Of a stretch of DNA of 60,000 nt, positions 1-11,110 are shown one piece after another (the stretch's first letter is position 1; each line of letters begins with the position of its first letter). The translations under genes were made by a program, and so were the position numbers. Location of the stretch: the NCBI RefSeq assembly GCF_037975245.1, contig NC_092577.1, forward strand, positions 25,047,398-25,107,397. The letters are read 5' to 3'. The notes below the pieces were generated by a model, which saw nothing but the letters and a program-made list of their open reading frames with translations, searched no databases and was not told the origin of the DNA. Source of the DNA: Apostichopus japonicus. Its lineage: Eukaryota; Echinodermata; Holothuroidea; Aspidochirotida; Stichopodidae.

Positions 1-137
1 GCTGGTGTACTGCACTGCTCTATGCAGTGCAGTGTTGGAGGAAATACAAGTCAGTTTTACACATACTACCAACCTGTCAACATCTCTTCTATTGTGCCTT
101 TTCCATCCAACCCTTTAAGTAGTAGTGTACTCTACAA
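1..137 (+). repeat. 5' LTR remnant and primer-site-like junction
   Basis: The first 66 bases match 4839-4904 in the 3' LTR. They contain a palindrome (arms 9-18 and 24-33, 5-nt loop). At 139 the sequence tggcgtagtcggcaggg begins with TGG, as expected of a tRNA primer-binding site just after an LTR. The exact LTR end is uncertain because the 3' copy diverges after base 66. Confidence 0.5.
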
Positions 138-324
138 TGGCGTAGTCGGCAGGGTTGATGTTTTTTATAGTAGTGGAAGTCCATGGCCACTTATAGTTCC
201 TAATGAACTTTCAAGAAGTGCTTTTGTTGAAAGTCCATTGCCAGTAAGTGTCCGATGTTTTCTATTTCGCTGGTTTGTGTTGTATCTATCATTAATATTA
301 AGTCTGAAAGGTCAGTGTTACAGT

Positions 325-1215
325 ATGGAGGATCTGACCAAGAACACTGAGCCATACCCACATCTCAAGTTTATGTTGGCTGACTACATAAAGGAACTAT
401 GTGAGTTGTATTTTTTAGATCTATCAGCTTTAAAAACCAAAGAAGAGAGAATGAAAGCTCTACAAACAATTCCCAATCTACAAGATATTACTTCAAAGCC
501 TCAAGTGAAACCCAACATTTTAAGAGGATATGAGCTGAAGGGTTTCCACCCCTTGACTGCAGAGCATGATCTGGAGTGTTACATTGCTACTTTCGAGAGG
601 CTTTGCATCAGCCAGGAAATTCCTGAAGTAAAGTGGACTGTTTTACTTCATACTTTTCTTACTGGGAAAGCTCAAAGAGCTTATCATGTTCTTACGGAGG
701 CACAAAAAGAGGAGTTTCCATTGGTGAAGAAGGCCATATTATAGCAACTTACAAGCTCACCCCTGATGCTTATCGTGAGATTCCATTCAGCCTATAAGCT
801 TTCATCAGAGACCTTTCGTCAGTATAGCAACCGCTTGAATCTGTGTTTTAGACGTTGGTCCAACCCTTCAGATGATTTAATTTCTAACGAAGAATTTGTA
901 CGTATTATGGACAAAATAGTGGCGGATCGGTTGATACCCTCGTTACGTGACGAAAACCTTCGTATAAAGTTGCTTGAGCAGAAGTGGGTCTGCATGGCGG
1001 AGCTGACAGAGTTTGCCTCCTCTAGGGGCAGATTCCAAAGACCGCCTGGAAGTGGGTCGTATTCGCAACCACAAGCAGGACCTACACCAATGGTTAGACG
1101 TCAGAGTCCGTCGAATGTACGCAGATCGTCACAAGAAGTGCCTGATGTGCGCTGTTACAGATGTAATGAACTTGGACACATTCTTGTCCATATAATCAGC
1201 CTACTCAGAGTATAA
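325..1215 (+). pseudogene. Gag pseudogene with SCAN-like capsid domain and truncated zinc knuckle
   Basis: Gag would form the particle capsid. The part from 325 to 744 begins at a Met followed by EDLTKNTEPYPHLKF. It continues into a helical region with WTVLLHTFLTGKAQRAYHVL, the spacing typical of SCAN and SCAN-related Gag capsid domains. A frameshift near 742 moves the reading to the frame of 766-1215, which holds the second half (TFRQYSNRLNLCFRRW) and a linker rich in R, S, Q and P. A CCHC knuckle begins as CYRCNELGH at about 1150-1176 but loses its last Cys before the stop. The upstream in-frame codons 22-324 look like untranslated leader. SCAN domains are known to derive from Gmr1-like retrotransposon Gag; the match here is by eye. 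Confidence 0.7.
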
Positions 1216-1217
1216 AT

Positions 1218-3116
1218 TTGATCAGATTGTCTGACAAGGTTCGACAGGAAGAGTTATGCAGAGTGCTTTTGCATGAAGGGTCGGATGAACAGGCACCTGC
1301 TTTGTGTAGATTGGATGGTGCATATTTTAAAGCTGTGTATGAAAAGGGAGATATTCTTGCTTATGCCGATACTGGCTCTTCTAAGTCTTTCATAAATTCA
1401 GCCATAGTGGAGCAGGAACAGGTAGTACCATTAAATCAGCCAATTAGTTTTACACTTTTCGATAAAACACCTTTAGTAGTCACTGGGAAAGTCTCTTAAG
1501 AGTTGACCATTGCAGGCGAGACTGAGCATGTGGTACTGTATGTTGCAGATATCCCGTGCCAAGTTCTTGTAGGAAGAGATACCTTGGGTACGTTTTCAAT
1601 TGTGTTTGACATCGGGGATAGTTCATATTGGTCAGAAAAGCAGGCACCTAGAATCAAGTATCCTCTAGTTTGGGTCCAGACTTGTGGGGAGAATGTGGTT
1701 CAGCGTGTGGGTGCAGGATCAAGAGTAGGATTAGTAAAAGGTAATGGGAGGGAGATCCAGTCTGACTCTGTGGTATCTGGAAAGATAGAGGGATATGACA
1801 ACCAGGTAAAGGAGCTTGTAGAAGTGTATGCAGATGTGTTTGTAGATAGTCCTGGTTTTTGTGACTGGTTGCCACATAGGATTGACACTGGGAATGCCAG
1901 CCCTGTGAGACGCCGTCAGTACAAACTGTCTCCAAGTAAAAGGGCAATGTTGAAGGAACAAATATCTCAGATGGTGCAGCTTGGTATAATAGTTCCGTCT
2001 ACTTCAGAATGGGCTAGTCCGGTAGTCATGGTGGAGAAAAAGGATGGCACCTACAGGCTAGCTATTGATTATCGTGCAGTAAATGCTGTGACCAAGCAGT
2101 CAAATTATCCTATACCTATAATTGAAACAATTTTGCATTCTATGTATGATTCAAAAGTTTTCTCTACTTTTGATCTTAAGTCTGGATTTTGGCAGTCTGC
2201 CATCCATCCGGATGACCAGCATAAAACTGCCTTTGTTTGTGAAGAGGGATTGTTTGAGTTTAGAAGGTTACCATTTGGTCTGCGTAATGCTAGCCAGCAA
2301 TTTCAGAACCTGGTTGACATAGTCTTTCAGTCCTTGAATAAAGATGCCTCTCGACGTAGTTATTATCCTTATATTGATGACATCGTTATTCATTCTGCAA
2401 ATTTAAGTGATCATTTCAAAGATTTAAGAAGTGCTCTTGATTGTTTGCGGAAAGCTGGGTTGTTAAGTTTTTGGGTTATATTGTTCATAGTCAGGGTGTC
2501 CGGTTGGATCCGTCCAAATGCTCAGCGGTGCGATAATTTCCGCAACCCACAGATAAAAAGTCACTGGAGAGGTTCTTGGGTTTAAGTGGGTTGTGTGCTA
2601 AATTTGTACAGCACTATTCCACAATGATTGATCCTCTAAATAAGTTGAGAAAGAAGAATGCACAGTGGAAATGGTCAGATGAGTGCCAAAGTGCATTGGA
2701 GAAGTCAAGCAAGAGATCAGTACCAAGGTTTCTCTTACCATTCCAGATTTAAGAAACCTTTTGAGCTCCATACTGATGCTAATGGGGTAGGATTGGGGGC
2801 TGCCTTAGTCCAGCAGACTGGATCGGGTGATCGTAGGGTTATTGAATTTGCATCAACAGTATTAACTCCTGCTGAGAAGAATTATTCAGTAACTGAGTTG
2901 GAATGCTTAGCAGTAGTTTGGGCTTTTGACAAGTGGCGTCCATATCTTGAGTGTTCTAACACGACTGTCTTCACAGACCATCAGGCATTAGTATGGATGT
3001 TGCATAACACCTCACTTAAAGGAAGGTTAGTGAGATGGGCTCTTAGACTTCAAGAGTTTGATTATACTGTACACTACAGGGCCAGGTTCCCAAAACCTTC
3101 CAGACGCTCTTTCTAG
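1218..3116 (+). pseudogene. Pol pseudogene: protease, reverse transcriptase, RNase H
   Basis: The protease active site reads DTGSSKSFI near 1368-1394. An in-frame TAA at 1497 interrupts the protease, and the same frame resumes at 1503. The RT shows PVRRRQYKLSPSKR, then ASPVVMVEKKDGTYRLAIDY (about 2010-2070), FDLKSGFWQ, and the catalytic box YIDD near 2371-2382. A frameshift falls near 2460, after the palm domain. RNase H resumes in the frame of 2658-3116 with ELHTDANGVGLGAAL (catalytic Asp in HTDA), the motif NYSVTELECLAVVWA and FTDHQAL. The RT converts element RNA to cDNA and RNase H removes the template. The breaks make the copy non-functional. Confidence 0.85.
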
Positions 3117-3150
3117 AGCCTGTATTGGTAATGTTATTTATGACAAGAAT

Positions 3151-3306
3151 CTTTGTTTTTATCGAGGTTGTAAAGGGGACCCTGCAAAGACAGTGTTCTG
3201 GATCCAGTGTGAAGGCTGTGAAAAGTGGTTCCATTGGGCATGTCTGGGTCTCAGTAAGCAAGAGGTTGATAGAATTGACAAGTACTTTTGTACTGAGTGC
3301 TCTGAT
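3151..3306 (+). pseudogene. PHD-finger segment inside the Pol polyprotein
   Basis: In the frame of 3058-3618 a cysteine/histidine pattern CxxxxC, then CEGC, FHWACLG and finally FCTEC matches the C4HC3 order of a PHD finger (Cys pairs, a His-Cys pair with the aromatic W before it, final Cys pair). It lies directly after the post-RNase-H motif LPDALSRA and about 230 bases before the integrase HHCC region, so it belongs to Pol rather than to a separate gene. PHD fingers usually read histone H3 tails. A targeting role here is inference. The finger itself is uninterrupted although the surrounding frame is broken on both sides. Confidence 0.7.
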
Positions 3307-3309
3307 TTT

Positions 3310-4515
3310 TCACCTCCAACGTTAGACAGCTTGCCCACAGGAAGTGCTGATTATAGCAAGTCTCTTATCCTACCAGATATGAATAAGGTAATTTTGGCAC
3401 AGCAAAAAGACCCAGATCTGTTACAAATGATTCAAGGCTTGATCAACGGGGAAGGCCATTCTGATCGAAAGTATATTCTTGAGAATGGTCTGTTGATGTT
3501 TTTGGATGGTTCGGGAAATAACAAAGTTGTAGTTCCTGAGCAACTGATTCATGAGGTTATCACTCACTACCACTGTACCCCTACATGTCCGCATCTGGGG
3601 ATAAGGAAGACAGTTTGAAAGATTCAAGAAAGGTTTTATTGGAAAGGTGTCAGGAGAGCAGTTGAGAAATTTGTAAAGAAGTACATCTAGCATATATCCA
3701 TGGCATGTTCTTGCCATGGACATAATTGGTCCCTTTCCGCAAAGTAAGGAAGGCAATCTGTATATTTTGGTTTTTACAGATCACTTCTCCAAATTCTGTC
3801 TCTTGTTTACCTTGAAAAGGGCAACAGGCAGAGTGGTAGCTACGGTGGTGAGGAAACTTTTTGGTCTCTGGGGATCTTGTGGGACCCTTGTATCAATCAG
3901 ATAATGGCCCTCAAATGGTGTGTAAACAGGTAGAAGAGGTGTGCATTCTGTGAGGAGTGAAAATGGTATTCACTGCTCCCTATCATCCACAGTTGAACTG
4001 GGTGGAGAGGGTAAATAGAAACCTTGTCTCAATGTTGGCTTCTTTTGTTAAAGGGGACCACCAAGAGTGGTATTGGCATGTCCCAGAGTTTATGTTTGCA
4101 CTTAATTCATACCGGCATGACTCTACTGGGTTCTCTCCAGCTGACTTGTTCCTGGGTCGTAGAATTAGAGGGCCAGGGGAGTGGGTGGTGGAAAACGAAG
4201 GTGGAGAAGGGGGTGAGGGACAAACCAGCAGAATGTTTACGTTAGCCAGGGAAAACATGAGACGAGAGACAAAGAAGAATAAAATAGGGTATGATAAGAA
4301 AAGGCAGGAGGTTAAACTTAAAGTTGGGTGACAGGGTTTTATTGAAGTCACATCCATTGTCAAACCTAAGCAAAGCCTTTTCTGCTAAGCTTGCACCCAA
4401 GTGGAGAGGCCCTTATGTCGTGAAGACTCAGTTATCACCTTTTGTAATACAGGGTGAGGGAACTACAGAGCAAATGGTTGCACATGTTGATCAACTAAAG
4501 TGTATCGAGAAATGA
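3310..4515 (+). pseudogene. Integrase pseudogene with GPY/F-like C-terminal domain
   Basis: The integrase would insert cDNA into the host genome. The zinc-binding His pair is seen at HEVITHYH (3550-3573), but a stop at 3616 and a probable deletion near 3690 remove the expected CxxC. The core resumes at MDIIGPFPQ (3716, first catalytic Asp). The second Asp (SDNGPQ, about 3895-3912) sits at a frameshift. The catalytic Glu lies in HPQLNWVERVNRNL (about 3981-4022), where W replaces the usual Gly-type residue. The end has KWRGPYVVKTQ (about 4399-4431), a GPY/F module. No chromodomain is visible. Frames change at 3904/3957 and about 4325. Confidence 0.8.
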
Positions 4516-4572
4516 AGATGTTGAATGTGTATGGGGCTCATACTTAAGAGGGCGAAGCCAAGTCTATTGTTG

Positions 4573-4655
4573 TAGAGAAGTACCCTCATCTTAAGTTTAT
4601 GCTGTCAGACTACATCAAAGAAATTTTTGAGAATTATTGTCTCTCTTTAAGTGGG
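4573..4655 (+). repeat. Second copy of the Gag N-terminal segment, next to the 3' LTR
   Basis: Translation here gives YPHLKFMLSDYIKEIFENY, nearly the same as YPHLKFMLADYIKELCELY in Gag at about 352-408, and the DNA is similar too. The segment ends in the purine-rich aagtgggggag that precedes the 3' LTR. It is a partial duplication of Gag start sequence moved to the 3' end of the element. Confidence 0.7.
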
Positions 4656-4657
4656 GG

Positions 4658-5125
4658 AGTCGTAGGGTATGGTATGCAGTGTAAGACATATACTACATGC
4701 CATCTTATTGGTGTTATTGTTATGTGCACTTAATCTTGATTGTTATGTTAATGTTTACTACATGCCATCCTATTGGTGTTATTGTTATGTGCACTTACCC
4801 TTTATTGTTATGTTAATGTTTGTATGGTATGCCTTGCAGCTGGTGTACTGCACTGCTGTATGCAGTGCAGTGTTGGAGGAAATACAGTTGTACACATACT
4901 TGACTATGAGACCACAAATTAAGCCTCTTATACACAAAAGAAGACCACACAATGAATTGGTCACTTTGGTCCAGGATGTACACAAAAGGGTTATAGAATT
5001 TTCTCTGCAGGTTGGAGAATTGTTTATCAATAAAGCTACTACATAGCTATATCAATAAAGCTACTGTAACTGCATTGAGTTACTACACAGTTGTGTGTAC
5101 TTTGCTGACGGTTTGGGCTCGTAAC
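4658..5125 (+). repeat. 3' LTR-like segment
   Basis: It follows the polypurine-like aagtgggggag and runs to about gctcgtaaca at 5116-5125. It holds the 66-bp block shared with the window start (4839-4904), a 65-bp tandem duplication (4691-4822) and AATAAA signals at about 5030 and 5055. The outer boundary is approximate because the flanking target duplication is not visible. Confidence 0.5.
4691..4822 (+). repeat. Two-unit 65-bp tandem repeat in the 3' LTR
   Basis: The two units begin tactacatgccatc at 4691 and 4756 and agree at nearly all positions. Tandem blocks in the U3 part of an LTR often act as enhancers, but that role is not shown here. Confidence 0.85.
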
Positions 5126-6376
5126 ATGAATTTTACGTGGCAATTTCATCGCTATTTTTTATTTCGTGTTTTGCAATTGAACTAACGGAGACACTCCGTT
5201 TGGTCTTGAATCCCTTAATACACAAAAACGTACATCATCAATGCTGTAGACAATCTCTGAAACCTGTGGGGACTGTTCTTTCGTTCGTACTATAAAAACT
5301 TTATTGAAATGACAGAAAATATATAGCCTAACCATTAAAACTCTCGTACGTATCTATATGCAGAATCACCACCACGTGAGTCATGCAGTCAGACAGAAGG
5401 CTAAGACATGTGCGTGATTTACTTTCACGTTGCGCAGCTGCTTTCGGGTTGTAAAAACCTGAACAGTTCGCGACTTGTGCAAGAAAAATTGTTATTGCAT
5501 GGCGCTTTACGAAATGGAATGGCTAATAAAGAAACCGAATGAATAATTCTTATTCATAGTAGACTTACTTGGCTTCAGTCGTAACGAAGTCAGGAATGAT
5601 ATCATTTTAATTTAGTTTGAGAAATTACGTTTGTTCAGATCGTTTAGCATAAAGCATAAATTCGGTTTAGACTACAACGGTATGACTAGTTGTAATTGTA
5701 CTATACACTGAACCATTGCGTGACATTTATTCCTTGGCAACTTGCCAACGTTACTTGAGATAGTAGTAATTCAGAGCCAGGCAAAAATAACAGTCTGCTG
5801 TGCAAAACTGTTTGCGGCACGAACATTGGTAGAAAAAAAGAACGCCGTGGGCCAAACAAGAAGCAGCAAGGAAATGCGATTGGGGATTTAGCTTAACCAG
5901 TTAATGTTTTAATTAATCTATTGGATTATTATTTGTTAAAATTTCCTGCGGCTTTACAGAATTTATTTAGAGAATCACTTTGAAAGGCACTTTTGGTGTG
6001 TTTGTGTGGGGGGGTGGGTGGGGGAAAAGTCACATTTGATCGCCGTCCACCAGGGGAGGGGAATAAGGGGCGGGGTGTCCCTTTCTCCTTTTGAAAATTG
6101 TTTTTCGAAATGGGTTTAGATGCAAAATGGTACCATAATTTCCATTTTTTTTTAACTACCGTCATGTAGCTAAAAGGAGTACATTAAAAAACAACAAATT
6201 ACAACACAACATGTATAATTTTCTCTCATTGCTGTTATTTCACATCATCATACATTTTCTAAAGTTGCAAAAATTTTCAAAAAGTTCAGTCAATATGTAA
6301 TATGGAAGGCCTACATTGTAAGGCCAGGGAAGAAAAATGCCGTAAATCGAATTACATTCTAGTATGATTGTTTGGC
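5126..6376. other. Noncoding stretch, no gene recognised
   Basis: AT-rich sequence with a G-rich, low-complexity patch at about 6000-6075. No coding motif, RNA gene or TE terminus could be identified. Confidence 0.6.
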
Positions 6377-7924
6377 TCACAGGTTGTTCAAGAACCACCC
6401 CCACCCTACCCGATACACTTTGTCTAAACGCACTATATACGACGAGATTGCTTCTGTCCTCCGAAGGTTTTCCGAGACCGTCAACAATCGACCTGTGACG
6501 AACTTCGTCAACTTTCGACGAGAAAATGTACCCCCGTGGGCACAACTCACATGACGTTGCAGTTGTTGGCGGAAGGTTTTCAGCGGTAGTTCTGTTGATT
6601 CGGTCATCCCGATAAACAGGGTTTGGTGGCCCGTCGAATCGATCAACTGCAGAGCGTCCACTGCTTTGATGGGATGGGTCGAGCAATACCCACACAAGGC
6701 TGATCTGCACTTGCAGATCGAAAACTCTCCTGGTTGCCTGTCGCCATGAGAGATAGCGAACTTCAGTTTCCTCAGCAAGTCCGGGCGTTGTTCCAACTGC
6801 CTCAAGCTACCTCGGGAGAGCAGCGGGTGAACTTCATCGTAGTCAGAGAAAACGTCAGAAGTGTCGTGATGTGATCGCACATCAAACCCATCGAACTTCA
6901 TTCCGTGCCAATACCTACTTAAGTCTTTTAGTGCCCGTCGGAAAACACGCCCCTCCTTTTCGATACGTTCTTCGTCCGAGATTGATCGTTGCAAACATGG
7001 TGGAATGTTTTCGCCCTCTCCAGTGGCACGGAATGTAACCCCGGACAACTTACGTGACAGTGGGGACCACGCGTGTTCGATGGGATTAAAGGCTGATTGG
7101 CCCGGTGCATAGTTAGTGAGGCATAGGAAGTCTAGGTCCATCTCTTTGAATATCCTCTGCAGGTAAAGCAGAACCGTCCATGACTTAACGCTCCAGTCTG
7201 GCCCTCCGTTATCAGCAGTAGCAACGATTTTCCTTGTCTCTCTTTATGAAGAACCTGTACAAGGTCATTTGCGTGGCACTGAATGTTCAAGGGACTGACC
7301 TTCTGTATCATGTTAACCATATCCAACTTGCCACTTCGTGGAAACTGGTAGTGTATTCTAACCTACTTCGTCTCTTGTCATGGATGTAGTCTCCTTACTC
7401 TCCAGAACCATGTAACCCACGGGAGTAATCTTGTAGCCGTGTCCGATCGGAAAATCGTGATTAGGATAGTCGGGCTTGTCGTTCACTGGGAATACCTTCC
7501 TGATCTGACGGTATCGACTAACTGCCAGAGTTCCGATTGCCTTGTTCATCGTGTCTGTAGAGCAAGTAACAGAACTTTTCCACAACTGTGTCATGAACTC
7601 GACCCTGTATCGGACTCGGGTGGCATAGAAATGACCAACTGGGCTGTCTTTACGTTTGTTGTTAGCCTTCGAAGCAACCTTTGCAGGTACTTGACATCTT
7701 TACTTGGCGGCGTTCACATGGTTTGGTTGTCTCGGCTGAAAAAGGTAGCGAATTGTCGACAAACCAATGTTTTCCAGACCAACCACCTCTCTTAAGACGT
7801 GATCCCTTATTAGCGGTACCGTTGTTCCACAACTGAGACCAGTATCCTCTATAAAGATATATAGAGGTAAGTAATCCCATGTCGTAGTAAAATCAAATTC
7901 TGATACGAAAATCTTCACAATCAT
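6377..7924 (-). pseudogene. Broken DDE-type transposase
   Basis: The best-preserved part (6377-7141, minus strand) starts FLCLTNYAPGQSAFNPIEHA. N-P-I-E followed by H and W is the context of the third acidic residue in many DDE/Tc1-IS630-like transposases. Just upstream, in another frame at about 7205-7180, lies DNGGPDWSVKSW, a likely second Asp. Further upstream (7358-7594 and 7700-7924) further frames give N-terminal sequence such as GLSTIRYLFQP. A Cys-rich knuckle CKCRSALCGYC lies at about 6700. The frames do not connect, so this is a pseudogene with several frameshifts. It is not assigned to a subfamily and no inverted termini were found. Plus-strand frames over the same DNA are shadows. 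Confidence 0.6.
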
Positions 7925-10620
7925 TCATATATAATGATACTGGTCGAACTGTTTGACGTATGTACAAATTTGACGATGATTGGTCAATCGGTGTGACGTT
8001 TAATGATATATTTACAAGTTTCATGGAGTTCTGATGAATATTCATGAACAAATTGTATCACAATATTGTGACCACAAGGAGACCAGTGATTGTGACACTT
8101 GTTCGTCGGCGCCATTTTGGGACATAAAAAAGGTCTTCTAAAAGCATTTCCCCGTATTCTCATTTACTAATTCATCATGTGCTGTTTTGGGATAAGTATC
8201 GGGGTAGTGTATCTATTACCCATTCGTTGAAATCTTGGATATTGAATAACATTTCGGCCGTCGAACTGTCCGAGGCGTACATCGTAGCCCACCAGAGCTA
8301 CGGTCTAACTAGTAGGTCCCTGTGTGTACTGTTGGTTACCGCTATGTACTACTGCTATATTTATTGTGCATGCCTTATTCATTACGCTTCAAGTACAAGT
8401 CGCGAACGTGATTGGCCGAATCTTGTGGTGGTTACGTTTCGCAATAAAATACCGCACGCTTAACATGCTAGTTGCTGATATAGAAATGAATACGTTTAAA
8501 CTTTTATTACAATTATAGCAATAATGGTGAGCATTTACAAATGCCTACAACATGTATTATCTAAGGAGTTGGTATTTGGAGGGGTAATCGTTTTATAGAA
8601 TATGAATGGAAGGGGTCGAAAATATGAGGTAACGTTGTCCTGAGAAAACAAATTCAGGACTAACTTATGTGGTACTATGTTTGTGGATCGAATGGATAGA
8701 ATAAAATGTATAGCTACGATTTCTAACATTTGCTGTCTGTCATTTCTTGCGCTTTATTTACTTAAATATATCTATGTAGGCTATAGGCCTTAGAATGCTT
8801 TCAGAAAGCCTTGTGATTTGAATGACTACGCTATAAGGCATTTTATTATCTCTACCATATTGAGTATACAAATTTATTCCTTCATATTTTTTAGTAACTT
8901 AGCAAGCAAAATTGGAATGGAAAACATTGTTCTCTTTGATAAGTTTCGTAATTTATCATGTGCATGTTTCGCTCTTGATAAAATGGTAATCAAATAATTT
9001 GCGTAAATGGGACTTAAGAAAAACACAACACACACACGTGAGGATATCAATCAACTCAATTCTTTTATCAAACAATTATGAAGTAACAAAATTCTGTTCT
9101 GCACTTTGCTGTTGATGTACAAGTCGGTTGCCGAAACTTCGAGGCTGTCCTGTAAGAAAGTATTACAGAATCTATTAAGAATTAATACACAACATATGTG
9201 GTATATTTGTTTTCTTCTTTATGAATCAAATCATCTACTAAGAGAAAAGAGAGATGGATCAGTGTTAGTGAATGAAAATACTTGAAATAAATCTCCTTCT
9301 ACTGTGGTCAGAGTGCCATTGTTACGTAAAAACCACAGACCAAGAAAAGGCAAGTACCGCTTTTGTTTACAAAAAATAGCAACGCTTCTGTGCTGGGAGC
9401 TCAATGCTCATTACTTTCACGGAGTTACCGTGGGCGATATGCAGGTTGCATAATGAGCAGTGTAAATATAGTATTAACCTATTTTCTTTATGTTATTTTT
9501 ATATTCTTTAATTGCGCCCTCTATTGCCATTACTAGAAACTTGCAGCACCAGAGAAGTCGAATAAGCTTTTAGCAACCTTTAAAAATGTAATTTTAGTGA
9601 TCAATCATACTTTGTTTGAAGCTGGCCTTGCATATATTATTAATGGTAAGTTTCAAACATTTAATGGCACTGTAGGTAAACGTAACTCACATTATTTTAT
9701 GAGTAATCGGTATGTTTATATGCATGTGTTATCGATCACTTGGCGTAAGTTAAGCCTCGTTATCGTACTGTAGTTTACACGTGCACGTTATTGTGAGCGT
9801 TTTAAAATCGTTTTGTTCACACTAGTTATTAACTGCATTTTTTAACTGTTTATATTAAGATGGTGCTTAGATGGCTTCGCCATGTAATTCATAATTAATT
9901 ATTTAAGCATTTAAGCTACTTTAGAGATCATTGAAGCTTCATTTAGGGCTATTTCTTAGTAATTAATTCCTTGTGGCATACAGCATATAAATGCCCACAA
10001 CGTGACATGTTACAAGGGAACGTCACTTCGCCATTGCTTCACTTAATTCATGAATATTCATGAGCCTCACAGTATTGGCTTTATAACTCACTGTTCATTA
10101 TTTGTAACTTGTTTAAATGGTATATTTACTCGAAAATCACGCTTTATCACGATTTAAGTGTTGATTGTGTTGCTATGCAGTAAATTTAGCATTAAGATAT
10201 TATTCAGATATTAAGATATTATTTAAGAATGTTAATTTGTTTGTTTATTACAGGAAACCGACAAGCAGCGATTCATCTTTACTTTTACTTAGCAGAGATC
10301 TCAGAAAGGCAACCAAGGTTAGCAATGTAGGCAATTTGTGCCTGTCTGTGTTAAGAATAATATTGTACCGGTTAAAGTGACATAATTAACTTTTAAGATC
10401 AAGATGTTGTTTTAACCTTATTTTTGTAAATTCTTACCTTAATTCCGTCCACGATATGATTATAGTGATATCACATTTTATGTTATATGCTCGTGTAGTC
10501 TACAACCTCAAGGAGCTGACGTCATCGGATTTATTGTATTGATTCAATAGTATGTAATATGCACTATGTGCCGGTTTTTATGTACTTTGTTTTTCTTCTC
10601 TTTCTATTTTTAGTTTTCAC
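7925..10620. other. Noncoding AT-rich stretch
   Basis: No coding motif was recognised. Two related palindromes occur: a perfect 16-bp one (tcatgaatattcatga) at 10048-10063 and a shorter form near 8034-8046. Open frames at 8179-8518 and 10165-10380 have no family motif and no start context worth calling. Confidence 0.55.
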
Positions 10621-11110
10621 GTTGATGTTGAATAAACTATCATCAGTATAGAAAAAATTGTCACCATTTCTGAGTCTGTAACTGCTACAAGCAGTGGTGT
10701 GCTGCTGGCTGGGCCTTCGATCATCGCCGGTTAAATTTGCGAGCCTTCCCTAAGCACCGACGATAACTGGCCTTCTCTTCTCGACTAGTTCTAAGATGGT
10801 ATCGAGGCAGGGGTGCACTGTATCCAATCCCAACCTGCTCCCGGGACCGCCATTTTATGTCCCCATTCGACGGACGACCAGTCAATCCCAGGATCTAACC
10901 ACTTTCTCGGATCCTGGAGGAGCAGAAGTTTTTTGTCTTCTCTTTTCGAAGTTCAACCACGGTAACTGCGTACAGCAGACCGACAAGACTTATTGCAACT
11001 AACTTGAATTCGCAACAGCCCCACATAATTACCAGGCCTACTGCACCACAGCAGAGCCTGGACGCCAAGACCCCGCCAGTCGTCAGTGTAAGTACAGCCA
11101 CCTATGTATT
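10621..11110 (+). mobile_element. Possible LTR-retrotransposon end and leader (copia-like primer site)
   Basis: AATAAA at 10631 is followed at 10797 by TGGTATCGAGGCAGGGGTG, which resembles the initiator-tRNA-type primer sites (TGGTATCxGAGC) that follow copia LTRs. Downstream there is a GC-richer leader with no Gag motif. No matching second LTR was found in the window, so this could be chance. Confidence 0.25.

Larger units (their letters stand above)
1..5125 (+). mobile_element. Degenerate Ty3/gypsy-type LTR retrotransposon, left end cut by the window
   Basis: Ordered remnants are seen of a 5' LTR or leader, a SCAN-like Gag, protease, RT, RNase H, a PHD finger, integrase, a purine-rich tract (about 4648-4657) and a 3' LTR-like segment. 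Bases 1-66 and 4839-4904 are near-identical and share a tgcactgc/gcagtgca palindrome, which fits the two LTR copies. Beyond base 66 the two copies do not align, so one has been rearranged. The reading frame is broken at about 742, 1497, 2460, 3085, 3618, 3690, 3895 and 4325. The RT-before-integrase order is the usual Ty3 order. It is a non-functional fossil, but its domain content is unusual. Confidence 0.85.

Noticed and set aside
22-324. Open frame upstream of and continuous with Gag
   Set aside because: It lies in LTR or leader sequence and has no protein motif; the Gag-like sequence begins at Met 325.
1654-1961. Minus-strand open frames over pol
   Set aside because: They are shadows of the plus-strand RT region and have no motif.
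6372-6554. Plus-strand frame starting MAHRLFKNHPHP
   Set aside because: It is antisense to the DDE transposase remnant, whose minus-strand reading carries the motifs.
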